Assembly (NCBI GenBank): GCA_963762865.1
Contig: CAVXNC010000009.1
Location: 72,449-136,448, forward strand
Direction of reading: 5' to 3'
Length of the DNA: 64,000 nt
From: DATHAP01 sp963762865
GTDB taxonomy: Bacteria > Actinomycetota > Actinomycetes > JACCUZ01
The translations under genes were made by a program, and so were the position numbers. The notes under the pieces are model-generated. The model ran no database searches, was not told where the DNA came from, and saw only the letters and a program-made list of their open reading frames with translations. Position 1 is the first letter of the stretch. Each line of letters begins with the position of its first letter. Below are positions 52,951 through 61,789 of the stretch, one piece after another.

Positions 52951-54620
52951 CCGACGGACTGCGCGCCTCGCTCGACGCCCTCCGGCACGGGCCGCTACGA
53001 CGCGCACTGCTGGCCTTCCTGGTCTTCTCCGTCGCCGAGTGGGCAACGTGGATCGCGTTGCTCGTCTGGGCCTACCAGGAGCGCGGTGTCCAGGGGGCCG
53101 CTGTCGTCTCGGTCGTGCAGCTGCTGCCGGCCGTCGTGGTCGCGCCGCTCGGATCGGTGCTGGGCGACCGCCCGAACCGTGGGCGGGTCCTGGCGGTCGG
53201 CTACGCCCTGCAGGCAACCACGATGCTGCTGACCGCAGCCGCGCTCGTGACGGACGCGCCCTTCGTCCTGACCTGCGCAGGCGGTGTCCTGGTCACCTGC
53301 GCCATCGCCCTGACCAGGCCGGTGCACAACGCGACCCTCCCCTCCATCTCGCACACGCCCGCCGAGCTGGTCGCCGGCAACTCGGCGTCGATCACGGCGG
53401 AGGGGATCGGCGGCTTCCTCGGCCCGCTGATCTGCGGCGTGCTCCTCGGGACCTTCGGACCCGGCTCCGTCTTCCTTGTCTTCGGCCTGCTGCTCGTCGG
53501 CGCGGCGGTCCTCGTGCTGGGGCTGCCCGTCGTCCACGTCGGGGACCACGAGCAGACCGAGGTCGCGGGCCTCATGGCGCAGACCCTCGACGGGTTGCGC
53601 GAGCTCCGGCACGCACCGGCCTCCGCCCTGCTGCTGGGGATGATCGCCGGGCAGTACGTCGTCGTCGGCGCCATGGACATCCTCCTGATCGTCTACGCGC
53701 TGGACGTCCTGGACACCGGACCCTCGGGGCCGGGGCTGCTGAGCAGTGCCGTCGGCGTGGGCGCTGTCCTCGGTGCCGTGGCGTCGGTGGTGCTCGTCGG
53801 ACGGCGCCGCCTGGCGCCGGCCCTGCTGGGTGGCCTGCTGGTCACCGGACTCTCGCTGTCCGCACTGGCCTTCGGCGGCCACGTGGCCGTCAGTGCCCTC
53901 CTGCTGGTCGTGTCGGGGGCAGGCAAGGCGTTCTTCGACGTCGCCGGGCGGACGCTGCTGCAGCGCACGGTGCCCGACGACGTGCTGGCGCGGGTCTTCG
54001 GCGTCGAGGAGGCGCTGATGACCGCGGCCCTCGCCGTCGGGGCGGCGGTCGCCCCGTTCCTGGTCGACAGCCTGGGGATCCGTGGTGCGCTGGCCGTCGT
54101 CGGCGCGCTGCTGCCGGTCGCCGGGCTGCTGGCGTGGCGGGTGCTGCGCCTGCTGGACGCCCGCTCGCGGCACCCGGGGCCGCACTTCGAGCTGTTGCGC
54201 ACGGTGCCGTTCTTCCGCTCCGCACCGCTCCCCGTGATGGAGCAGCTGAGCCGGCGCACCGAGGACGACGTGGTCGATGCCGGGACCGTGGTCGTGCGGG
54301 AGAGAGACGCGGGCGACCGCTTCTACCTGGTCTCGGAGGGGTCCGTGTCGGTGAGCCAGGACGGCCGGCAGCTCACCCGGCTGGACGCCCCGACGTCCTT
54401 CGGTGAGATCGCGTTGCTGCGGGACACGCCGCGGACCGCCACCGTCACCGCCGAGGTGCCGACCACGCTGGTCTGGATCGGGCGGGACGACTTCCTGCGG
54501 GCGATGCGGTCGGTGCCGGCTGCCCGCGAGTCAGCGGAAGACGTCGCCTTACGGCACCTCGACGACGACCGGCGACGCCGGGGTCAGACGGACGACGAGG
54601 CAGGCTCGGCCGGCGACTGA
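52947..54620 (+). CDS. MFS transporter with C-terminal cNMP-binding domain
   Basis: 557 residues. Residues 1-400 form a 12-helix MFS_3/EntS-like carrier (RALLAFLVFSVAEWATWIAL; VLGDRPNRGRVLAVGY; GKAFFDVAGRTLLQRTVPDD). Residues ~412-528 form a cNMP-binding domain with canonical cassette SFGEIALLRDTPRTATVTA, including the Glu and Arg that hold the ribose and phosphate. The GTG start overlaps the stop of the patatin fusion gene (GTGA), so both are made together. The 3' end overlaps the convergent MBL gene by 37 nt. Confidence 0.88.
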   Translation: MTDGLRASLDALRHGPLRRALLAFLVFSVAEWATWIALLVWAYQERGVQGAAVVSVVQLLPAVVVAPLGSVLGDRPNRGRVLAVGYALQATTMLLTAAALVTDAPFVLTCAGGVLVTCAIALTRPVHNATLPSISHTPAELVAGNSASITAEGIGGFLGPLICGVLLGTFGPGSVFLVFGLLLVGAAVLVLGLPVVHVGDHEQTEVAGLMAQTLDGLRELRHAPASALLLGMIAGQYVVVGAMDILLIVYALDVLDTGPSGPGLLSSAVGVGAVLGAVASVVLVGRRRLAPALLGGLLVTGLSLSALAFGGHVAVSALLLVVSGAGKAFFDVAGRTLLQRTVPDDVLARVFGVEEALMTAALAVGAAVAPFLVDSLGIRGALAVVGALLPVAGLLAWRVLRLLDARSRHPGPHFELLRTVPFFRSAPLPVMEQLSRRTEDDVVDAGTVVVRERDAGDRFYLVSEGSVSVSQDGRQLTRLDAPTSFGEIALLRDTPRTATVTAEVPTTLVWIGRDDFLRAMRSVPAARESAEDVALRHLDDDRRRRGQTDDEAGSAGD

Positions 54621-55441
54621 CGCGCGACCTGCATGACGTCGCCCTCGCGGGCCACCACGACCTGCATGCTGCCGGCGAGGGACGGCGCCCACTCGCCGAT
54701 CTCGTCGAGGGCGTCGTCCGTGCGGGCCGGTGAGTGGTGGAAGAGGACCAGGGTGTCCACCCCGGACTCGAGGCCGAGGCTGACCGCGTCCTGCACGGTG
54801 GCGTGGCCGTAGTCGACGGCGACCGGCCGCTCGCCCTCGAGGAACTGCGCGTCGTGCAGCAGGACGTCGACGCCCGCGAGCATCTCCAGCAGCTCGTCGG
54901 ACATGCCGGCGGCGGGGGCGTGGTCGGGCAGGTAGGCGACCGAGCCGAGCTCGTCGTCGACCCGCAGCCCGAAGGTTCGCCCGCCCTTGTGCTCGATGTC
55001 GACGGTGCGCACCGTGAAGCCCTCGATGGCGTGCCCGCCGGCCTCGATCGCGTGGAAGCCCCACGTGCCGCGCAGGCCCTCCGGGGTGATCGGGAAGGCC
55101 GGCGGCGACAGCGTCTGCGCCAGCAGGTCGCGGCCGGAGCGGCCCTCCTGGGCGGGCATGTAGAGGTCGACGCGCGACTCGTTGCGGTCCCCGGCCGCGA
55201 AGAACGGCAGGCCCTGCATGTGGTCCCAGTGCATGTGACTGAGCACGATCGAGCCGTCGTAGGCAGCGCCGGCCAGGATCTTGGTCAGCGTCCGGAGCCC
55301 GGTCCCCGCGTCGAGGACCAGGCTCGGGCGGTCGCCGCCCTCCGCCGTCAGCGCGACGCACGAGGTGTGCCCCCCGTAGCGGGCGAACTCGGCGCCCGGC
55401 GCGGCCGTCGATCCTCGGACCCCGAGGTGCTGGAGCCTCAC
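54584..55441 (-). CDS. MBL-fold metallohydrolase, possible cyclic-nucleotide phosphodiesterase
   Basis: 285 residues. Metal motif SHMHWDHMQGLPFF (HxHxDH), LVLDAGTGLR, LPDHAP, LLHDAQF and the late LVLFHHSPAR supply the two-metal site of the RNase Z/class II phosphodiesterase branch; YGGHTSCVAL is typical of a bacterial MBL subgroup found with signalling domains. I start it at GTG 55441 (VRLQHLGVRGST); a frame open to 55519 adds unconserved residues. Encoded between two MFS-cNMP genes on the opposite strand, it may degrade the nucleotide they sense (inference). Confidence 0.8.
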   Translation of the reverse strand: MRLQHLGVRGSTAAPGAEFARYGGHTSCVALTAEGGDRPSLVLDAGTGLRTLTKILAGAAYDGSIVLSHMHWDHMQGLPFFAAGDRNESRVDLYMPAQEGRSGRDLLAQTLSPPAFPITPEGLRGTWGFHAIEAGGHAIEGFTVRTVDIEHKGGRTFGLRVDDELGSVAYLPDHAPAAGMSDELLEMLAGVDVLLHDAQFLEGERPVAVDYGHATVQDAVSLGLESGVDTLVLFHHSPARTDDALDEIGEWAPSLAGSMQVVVAREGDVMQVARQSPAEPASSSV

Positions 55442-55581
55442 GTTGTGCTCACGCGCGGCACCGTAGCGTGCAGGGGCGCCCGACCGGGGCCGGATCGCCA
55501 GGATCGGCCGTTTTGGCACCCCGGCGGCCTGGATCTGACAGCGTTCGAGCGTTCCGGCACCTGACCATCGAGGGGCAGCCC

Positions 55582-57396
55582 ATGTCGCGGCACGGCAGGA
55601 CCACCGACAAGCCTCGCCTGACCGCCCCGCTGCGTCACCGGGACTTCCGGCTGCTGATGACGTCCTTCTTCATCTCCTTCGCCGGGTCGTGGGCCTACAA
55701 CGTCGCCCTGGCGGTCTACGTCTGGGAGCAGACCGGCTCGGCAGCGTGGGTCGGTGCGGCCACCGTCGGCCGGTTCGTGCCGTCGCTGCTCTTCGGCACC
55801 TACGGCGGCGTCCTGGCCGAACGCTTCGAGCGGGTCCGCCTGATGGCCAGCCTGGACTGGATCAGCACCGCTCTCATGCTGGTGCTGGCGCTGGTGGCGG
55901 CACTCGAGGGGCCGGCGCTGCTGGCGATCGTGCTCGCCGGCCTGACCTCCGTCAACGGCACGGTCTACGAGCCGGCAGCCGCAGCCATCACCCCCGAGAC
56001 GGTGCCCGAGAGCGACCTGGCCGCCGCCAACGCACTGCGCAACATGGTCGACAACATCGCGATCATCACCGGGCCGGTGCTCGGCGCACTGCTGCTGGTC
56101 GTCAGCCCGGCGCCGGTCGTGTTCCTGGTCAACGGCCTGACCTTCGCGCTCTCCGGCGTGATCGTGACCCGGATGACCGTGCGCAGCACACCGGTCGACG
56201 TCACCGAGGCCGGCACCGCCGGGCCGCTCAAGCAGATGCTCGTCGGGATCCATGCCATCACCGGATCGGCGACCGCCGCGACTCTTGTCGCCTACAGCGT
56301 GATCGCCAGCTTCGTCTACGGCGTCGACACCGTGCAGTTCGTGGTGCTGTCCGAGGAGCGGCTCGGGACCGGGGCCGACGGCTTCGGCTACCTGCTGGCC
56401 GGCCTGGGAGTCGGCGGCATCGCCGCGGCCGGTCTGGTCAACCGGATGGCGGCCTGGCCACGCCTGGGCACGGTGATCCTCCTCGGCATGGCCATCTACT
56501 GCCTGCCGACGCTGCTCTTCCTTTTCGTCGACAACCCGGTGGCCGCGGCGGCGATCCAGGTCGTACGTGGCGCCGGCACCCTGATCGTCGACGTCCTGGC
56601 GATCACCGCGATGCAGCGGACGCTGCCCAAGGAGGTCCTCGCCCGGGTCTTCGGCGCGTTCTTCACCGGGGTGCTGCTCGCGATCTCCCTCGGAGCACTG
56701 GTCACGCCGTTCGTCATCTCCAACCTCGGCCTCGACGCGAGCATCTGGATGGCCGGTGCCCTGCTGCCCGCCCTGTGCCTGCTCGGGCTGCCGTGGCTGC
56801 GCCGGATGGACACCCAGAACGTGGCCCGCCTGGCGACCATCGAGCCGCGGGTCCAGGTGCTCGAGCGTCTCGGCATCCTGACCGAGGCGTCCCGCCCGAT
56901 GCTGGAGCGGCTGGCGGCCGAGGCCGAGGACGTCGAGGTCCCTGCGGGGACGGTCGTGATCCGCGAGGGCGACGAGGCGGACGCGTTCTACGTCCTGGTC
57001 GAGGGCGAGGCCGGCGTGCGGGCCCGCGGCGAGGGCGCCGTCGAGCAGGACCTGCCGAGCATGTCCTCGGGGGCCTACTTCGGCGAGATCGGCCTGCTCG
57101 AGCGCATCCCGCGCACGGCGACGGTCACGGCCATCGCGCCGAGCCGCCTGCTGCGCATCGACGGTGACGCCTTCGTCGACGCGCTCACCAACGTGCCGGC
57201 GTCGGCCGCGCTGCTCGAGGGCGCCCGCAGCCGGCTCGCCCGCACCCACCCGAACCGCCGCCCGGCCGGCGGCCAGTCACCCTTGGCGGTCGGCTCAATC
57301 CCGGCGCAGCCGCAGCAGGCCCTCCTGGACGACCGAGACAGCGAGGTCGCCGCCAACGGTGAAGAGCCGCCCGGTGGCCAGCCCCCGGCCCCCTGA
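55582..57396 (+). CDS. MFS transporter with C-terminal cNMP-binding domain
   Basis: 604 residues. N-terminal 12-helix MFS_3-type carrier (RDFRLLMTSFFISFAGSWAY; GGVLAERFERVRLMASLDW; AMQRTLPKEVLARVFGAFF), cNMP-binding domain at ~423-540 with cassette YFGEIGLLERIPRTATVTA, then a 60-residue Pro/Gly/Ala-rich tail. A paralogue of the 52947 gene with about the same layout. ATG 55582 has GAGGGG 6 nt upstream. The last 102 nt overlap the convergent tesB gene. Confidence 0.88.
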   Translation: MSRHGRTTDKPRLTAPLRHRDFRLLMTSFFISFAGSWAYNVALAVYVWEQTGSAAWVGAATVGRFVPSLLFGTYGGVLAERFERVRLMASLDWISTALMLVLALVAALEGPALLAIVLAGLTSVNGTVYEPAAAAITPETVPESDLAAANALRNMVDNIAIITGPVLGALLLVVSPAPVVFLVNGLTFALSGVIVTRMTVRSTPVDVTEAGTAGPLKQMLVGIHAITGSATAATLVAYSVIASFVYGVDTVQFVVLSEERLGTGADGFGYLLAGLGVGGIAAAGLVNRMAAWPRLGTVILLGMAIYCLPTLLFLFVDNPVAAAAIQVVRGAGTLIVDVLAITAMQRTLPKEVLARVFGAFFTGVLLAISLGALVTPFVISNLGLDASIWMAGALLPALCLLGLPWLRRMDTQNVARLATIEPRVQVLERLGILTEASRPMLERLAAEAEDVEVPAGTVVIREGDEADAFYVLVEGEAGVRARGEGAVEQDLPSMSSGAYFGEIGLLERIPRTATVTAIAPSRLLRIDGDAFVDALTNVPASAALLEGARSRLARTHPNRRPAGGQSPLAVGSIPAQPQQALLDDRDSEVAANGEEPPGGQPPAP

Positions 57397-58146
57397 CGCC
57401 GACGGCGAGGACTGGTCGTAGAGCAGCCACTCGTCGACGCGGAAGGGCCGGTGGAACCACATCGCGTGGTCGAGCGACGCCGGCTGCAGCCGCGGGTCGC
57501 CGATGTAGGTGCCGTGCGGCAGCACCGCAGCGGACAGCAGCGTCAGGTCGCTGGCGTAGGTCAGCACGGCTGCGTGCAGCACCGGGTCGTCGCCGATCGG
57601 ACCGGACGACCTGAGCCAGACCCGGGACACGGGCTCCCGAGGCTTCCCCGGCTCACCGGCCTGCGCGGCGTACCGCACGTCCAGGGACGCCCACTCCCGG
57701 TCCCACTCCTCCCGGGGACGGCCGGAGATCTTCGCCAGCACGTCGCCCAGCTCCGGGCACTCCTCCGGCGGCGGCACCGCCGGCATCGCGTCCTGGTGCT
57801 CGAGGCCCTCCTCGGGCACCTGGAAGGAGGCGGAGAGGTAGAAGATCGTGCGCCCGTGCTGGCGGGCGACCACCCGCCGGGTGCTGAAGGAGCGGCCGTC
57901 GCGGAGGCGTTCGACGTCGTAGACGATCGGCACCGCCGGGTCACCGGGCCGCAGGAAGTAGGCGTGCAGCGAGTGCACCGAGCGGCCCTCCTCGCCGGTG
58001 CGGGCCGCGGCCACCAGCGCCTGGCTGGCGACCTGCCCGCCGAAGACGCGCTGCAACGCGGTGTCCGGCTGGCGCCCGCGGAAGAGGCCGTCCTCGATCC
58101 GCTCGAGGTCGAGGATCTCCAGCAGCTCCTGCGTCGACTGCGGCAT
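57295..58146 (-). CDS. tesB: Acyl-CoA thioesterase II
   Basis: 283 residues, double hot-dog thioesterase hydrolysing medium/long acyl-CoA. N-terminal FRGRQPDTALQRVFGGQVAS, SVHSLHAYFLRPGDP; C-terminal SLDHAMWFHRPFRVDEWLLY (catalytic Asp), DQSSPSASGGRGLATG (Ser/Thr) and VVQEGLLRLRRD (catalytic Gln). ATG 58146. Its 3' end overlaps the MFS-cNMP gene tail by 102 nt; both reading frames look genuine there, since Gln of the active site falls inside the overlap. Confidence 0.93.
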   Translation of the reverse strand: MPQSTQELLEILDLERIEDGLFRGRQPDTALQRVFGGQVASQALVAAARTGEEGRSVHSLHAYFLRPGDPAVPIVYDVERLRDGRSFSTRRVVARQHGRTIFYLSASFQVPEEGLEHQDAMPAVPPPEECPELGDVLAKISGRPREEWDREWASLDVRYAAQAGEPGKPREPVSRVWLRSSGPIGDDPVLHAAVLTYASDLTLLSAAVLPHGTYIGDPRLQPASLDHAMWFHRPFRVDEWLLYDQSSPSASGGRGLATGRLFTVGGDLAVSVVQEGLLRLRRD

Positions 58147-58222
58147 GCGCTCATCGTGCCCGACCGGCCGGGCGTCACGACTGTCAGGTGGCGGCCACCG
58201 AACTAGCGGTTACCGTGCGGGG

Positions 58223-59032
58223 GTGCCGAGCAGCCCGTCGACCGTGCGGCTGGCGCTCGCCCCTCGGTGGTGGGCGTGGCACCTGCTGCTGGTCGTCGCC
58301 CTCGTCGCGATGGGCTGGCTGGGGCTGTGGCAGCTGCACAGCTACGAGGACCGGGGCGCCGAGTCGGCGGGCACCGACCGGGTCACCGGCATCGATTCGG
58401 TGACCTCCCCCGGCGGCCGGCTGCAGGCCGGCGACCCCGGGCGGCGGGTGACTGCCCGCGGGTCATGGGACGCCTCGCGCCAGGTGACCGTCCCCGACCG
58501 CGACCTCGACGGCCGCGCCGGGGAGTGGGTGCTGACGCCGCTGCGGACCGACGCCGGGGTGCTTCCCGTGGTCCGCGGCTGGGTGCCAGGCGGTGATGCG
58601 GCGCCGGTCCCGCCGTCGGGCGCCGTCACGGTGCGGGGCGTCCTGCAGGAGTCCGAGTCCGCGTCGGACGCCTCGCTGACGACGGTCCCGACGCGGCGTC
58701 AGGTGCCGTACGTCGCCACGGTGACCCTCCTCGAGGTCCTGCCGTACGACGCGCAGGAGCTCTACGACGGGTACGTCGTGCTGCGGTCGACCGACCCGGC
58801 CGACCCCGCTGCCCCACGGACGGTCGCGGCGTCGAGCGACCCCGGCGGTCACCCTGGCCAGGTGGGCCGGTGGCGGAACCTGGCCTACGCCTTCCAGTGG
58901 TGGCTCTTCGCGGCTGCCGCGGTCTTCTTCTGGGCGGCGGTGCTCAGGCGGGCTGTCCGGGAGCAGCGGGCTGTGGCTGCTGCGCCGAGCGCACCTGACG
59001 AAGCACTGACCGCTCCGCGACGAACGACATGA
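58223..59032 (+). CDS. SURF1 family cytochrome oxidase assembly protein
   Basis: 269 residues with two transmembrane helices, WWAWHLLLVVALVAMGWLGL near the N-terminus and AYAFQWWLFAAAAVFFWAAV near the C-terminus, flanking an extracytoplasmic SURF1 domain (GRRVTARGSWDASRQVTVPD, VLPVVRGWVPGG). GTG 58223. Helps haem a insertion into the aa3 oxidase. Its 3' end overlaps the convergent DUF3817 gene by 89 nt. Confidence 0.9.
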   Translation: MPSSPSTVRLALAPRWWAWHLLLVVALVAMGWLGLWQLHSYEDRGAESAGTDRVTGIDSVTSPGGRLQAGDPGRRVTARGSWDASRQVTVPDRDLDGRAGEWVLTPLRTDAGVLPVVRGWVPGGDAAPVPPSGAVTVRGVLQESESASDASLTTVPTRRQVPYVATVTLLEVLPYDAQELYDGYVVLRSTDPADPAAPRTVAASSDPGGHPGQVGRWRNLAYAFQWWLFAAAAVFFWAAVLRRAVREQRAVAAAPSAPDEALTAPRRTT

Positions 59033-59303
59033 AGGGCACCGTGCCCGCCAGGATCACCAGGACGGTGCGGGTCAGGCTCCAGCGGGCCTGGTAGCCCACG
59101 ACGAAGGACACGACGACGTAGGCCGGGTAGAGCAGCATCCCGTGCAGCATCCCCAGCTTGTCGGAGAGCGCCGGCTCGTCACCCAGGTACTTCAGCGGCA
59201 TCGCCACGAAGACCAGGACGAGCAGCGCGATGCCGGTCAGCCAGGCGAGGACCCGGAAGGCGGACAGCAGCCGGTCGGACACCACACCATCTCGAGACGC
59301 CAC
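58944..59303 (-). CDS. DUF3817 membrane protein
   Basis: 119 residues, three transmembrane segments: LLSAFRVLAWLTGIALLVLV, LHGMLLYPAYVVVSFVVGYQ and TRTVLVILAGTVPFMSFVAE. MPLKYLGD between helices 1 and 2 and LHGMLLYP are DUF3817 signatures. GTG 59303. Often found beside SURF1 and oxidase-assembly genes in actinobacteria. Confidence 0.87.
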   Translation of the reverse strand: MASRDGVVSDRLLSAFRVLAWLTGIALLVLVFVAMPLKYLGDEPALSDKLGMLHGMLLYPAYVVVSFVVGYQARWSLTRTVLVILAGTVPFMSFVAERSVLRQVRSAQQPQPAAPGQPA

Positions 59304-59395
59304 GCTCCGACACTAACCGCGGGCCGGACCGGTCCGCCGCCCGGCTGCCCGCCTGCCCGGTCGGCGCGTGCAGTCGCCGCGATAGCCTGCGGCCG

Positions 59396-60202
59396 ATGTC
59401 GTCCCTCCGCGCAGCCATCCCCGCCCGCCTCAAGCGACTGGTCCGAGGCAGCTCCTCGACCGAGCCCGGTGGCACCGGGCCGGCGCCTCGCCCGTCCTCC
59501 GCCGAGGCCGCCGACGGGGCTGGCGACGCGGCCGGGCGGGTCGAGCCGGTCCACCCGGTCGTCCGGAAGGTCCGCAAGCAGAAGCTGACCTACCTGCCGG
59601 TCGGAGCCCTCAACGACCTCTTCGAGGCCGCGAAGGTCGTCGAGCACGAGCAGCGTCCCGGCGTGCTGATCGAAGCCGGCTGCGCGCTCGGCGGCTCGGC
59701 CATCGTGCTGTCGCGGGCAAAGGCCAAGGACCGCACGTTCTACGTCCACGACGTGTTCGGCATGATCCCGCCGCCGACCGATGCCGACGGCCCCGACGTG
59801 CACGAGCGCTACGCCGCCATCAAGGCCGGCCAGGCCAAGGGCCTGTCCGGCGAGGCTTACTACGGCTACGAGGCCGACCTGCTCACCCGGGTCAGCAAGA
59901 CCTTCGACGCCTTCTCGATGCCGCCGGCCGAGCACCACGTGCACCTGGTGCAGGGGCTCTTCCAGGACACCATCACCGGCGACGAGCCGGTCGCCCTCGC
60001 ACACATCGACGGCGACTGGCACGACTCGGTGATGACCTGCCTCGAGCGCATCGGCCCGCGCCTCTCCCCCGGCGGCGTGATGGTGATCGACGACTACTTC
60101 AAGTGGTCGGGCTGCCGGACCGCCGTCGACGCGTTCCTCGCGGCGCACCCCGACGACTACACGACGGTGCGTCGCACCCGCCTGCACATCGTCAAGGGCT
60201 GA
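59396..60202 (+). CDS. TylF/MycF-type SAM-dependent methyltransferase
   Basis: 268 residues. A ~55-residue low-complexity Pro/Ala/Gly leader precedes a class I Rossmann methyltransferase: VLIEAGCALGGSAIVLSRAK (SAM loop), FYVHDVFGMIPPPTD, VALAHIDGDWHDSVMTCLER (Mg/catalytic acidic segment) and PGGVMVIDDYFKWSGCR. TylF relatives O-methylate sugars of macrolides, but no natural-product genes are near, so a cell-surface glycan or other sugar is more likely. ATG 59396. The following 192 nt show no gene. Confidence 0.82.
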   Translation: MSSLRAAIPARLKRLVRGSSSTEPGGTGPAPRPSSAEAADGAGDAAGRVEPVHPVVRKVRKQKLTYLPVGALNDLFEAAKVVEHEQRPGVLIEAGCALGGSAIVLSRAKAKDRTFYVHDVFGMIPPPTDADGPDVHERYAAIKAGQAKGLSGEAYYGYEADLLTRVSKTFDAFSMPPAEHHVHLVQGLFQDTITGDEPVALAHIDGDWHDSVMTCLERIGPRLSPGGVMVIDDYFKWSGCRTAVDAFLAAHPDDYTTVRRTRLHIVKG

Positions 60203-60394
60203 CCAGAAGCCGGATCCTGCCGAGTCGCTCGCCGGTCGGTGATGACAGGGATGTCGGCTCCGCCCGCGTCGATGATCATGCGTCGAGCCGCGGTCGGACA
60301 TCGGCCTCCAGCCCTTGCGCTTTCCGCCCAGAAAGACTCACGCGGCGTGATCTCGAGCCACCGCCAAGCGCGATCGAGCCCCTTCCGGCTGCAG

Positions 60395-60970
60395 CTAGTC
60401 GTCGACTGCGTGCCGGTGCGGGATGGCGGCAGCGACCATGAACAGCGCGAGGAACGAGTAGTAGTAGACGGCGACCCACAGCCCGCGGGGTGTGGTGACT
60501 GCCAGGTCCGCTCCCGCGAAGGACTCGACGGTCAAGGCCCAGATGGGAACGGCCGTCAGCGCCAGGAGACCTCCGGCGAGTCGGCCCCAGCGGGGACCGC
60601 GCCCGGAGATCGCGTACCCGCCTGCCATGGCGTAGAGCGGTACGCCGATCGCTCCGCCACCGAGGCCGTCCTCGAAGATCCCGAGCACCCCCAGCGGGCC
60701 CTCGCTGAACAAGACCGCCGCGAACAGCAGGGGTGACAGGGCGAGCCAGCGCCAGTGGCGCCGGCCACCCGAGCGGCGAAGATGCTCGGCCCAACCCAGG
60801 AGCAGCCCGATCAGCAGGCCGGGGAGCAGGATGTAGCCGAACGTGCCCGACCAGCTGACGCTCGAGTCCTCCTGGACGATCTGCGCCATGAATCCGCGCA
60901 GGCCGGCGGCCCACGCCAGCCCGCACAGCCCGCCGAGGAGAACCAGCGACAACGCCTCGGTTCCGGTCAT
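60395..60970 (-). CDS. Integral membrane protein linked to an ABC exporter
   Basis: 191 residues with about five hydrophobic segments, including LLPGLLIGLLLGW, WLALSPLLFAAVLFSEGPLG and YYYSFLALFMVAAAIPHRH. No family recognised. It lies 57 nt after the ABC permease on the same strand, so it may be an accessory or self-protection protein of that transporter. ATG 60970. Confidence 0.65.
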   Translation of the reverse strand: MTGTEALSLVLLGGLCGLAWAAGLRGFMAQIVQEDSSVSWSGTFGYILLPGLLIGLLLGWAEHLRRSGGRRHWRWLALSPLLFAAVLFSEGPLGVLGIFEDGLGGGAIGVPLYAMAGGYAISGRGPRWGRLAGGLLALTAVPIWALTVESFAGADLAVTTPRGLWVAVYYYSFLALFMVAAAIPHRHAVDD

Positions 60971-61027
60971 CAGTCACCCGCATGGGCGCGGCGGCGGTCT
61001 GCGCGGCCATCAGGCTGCCTCGCGACG

Positions 61028-61789
61028 TCACAGGACATCCCTCCTTGGCGTGAGGCGGAGTGCAAGGACGACTGCCGCAGCCGTGTACGCGAGGAGGACG
61101 AGCCCAGCCACGGGAACCGAGAGCAGATTCCCGTCGAGTCCCAACGAGGGGCCGATCTGGAACAGCGAGCTCGTCGCTCCCAGGGGCATCCAGCGTCCGA
61201 CATCTGGGAACGAGGGAATGACGGTGAACTCGATGGCGGTCATCCAGACGATCACCCCGACGACGGCGGCGACCTGGTTGCGGACCAGGGCACCGATGGC
61301 GACACCGATGACGCCGTACGCCGCCATCACGACGAATCCGATGGCGACGACCCCCCAGAAGTGTCCCGCGAAAGTGACGTCACCGTCGCGGGAGCGGATC
61401 AACGCGCTGCTGAACGGCACCGACAGGGCGAGAGTCGCGGTGGTGATGACGGCGCTGACGAGGGCCAGCGCAAGCCACTTCGCGACCAGGACGCGGGTGC
61501 GGCGCGGCTCGCCGAGGTAGGTCGAGGTGATCGTGCCGTAGCGGAACTCCTGGGTGAAGGCGAGCGTGCCGTACAGCACCATCAGCACCTGGGGAACGCC
61601 GAAACAGGTCGCCACCACGTCGGCCAGGAGGCCCGGGTCGTCCAGGGAGAGCGGCCCCTCCGCCGCTCCGACCTTCGGGACCTCCGACGCGACCGTCAGG
61701 GCCACGAGGCCGAGCGTCGCAAGCAGCAGCCCCGCCGTCGTCCGCGTGCTGCGCAGCTTGAGCAGCTCCGCCTGGAGGAGCGCCTTCAC
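61028..61789 (-). CDS. ABC-2 type transporter permease
   Basis: 253 residues from GTG 61789, which overlaps the ATPase stop (GTGA); a GTG at 61795 would add two residues. Begins LLQAELLKLRSTRTTAGLLL, the usual ABC-2 membrane-subunit start, and has six transmembrane helices with AFTQEFRYGTITSTYLGEPR as the coupling region. Probably a homodimeric exporter of a peptide, lipid or drug with the adjacent ATPase. Confidence 0.85.
   Translation of the reverse strand: MKALLQAELLKLRSTRTTAGLLLATLGLVALTVASEVPKVGAAEGPLSLDDPGLLADVVATCFGVPQVLMVLYGTLAFTQEFRYGTITSTYLGEPRRTRVLVAKWLALALVSAVITTATLALSVPFSSALIRSRDGDVTFAGHFWGVVAIGFVVMAAYGVIGVAIGALVRNQVAAVVGVIVWMTAIEFTVIPSFPDVGRWMPLGATSSLFQIGPSLGLDGNLLSVPVAGLVLLAYTAAAVVLALRLTPRRDVL

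Noticed and set aside
59396..60202. Macrolide biosynthesis cluster suggested by the TylF-type methyltransferase
   Set aside because: No polyketide synthase, sugar or tailoring genes are nearby.
60203..60394. Small gene or RNA between the methyltransferase and the membrane protein
   Set aside because: No ribosome-binding site, stable hairpin or conserved motif seen.
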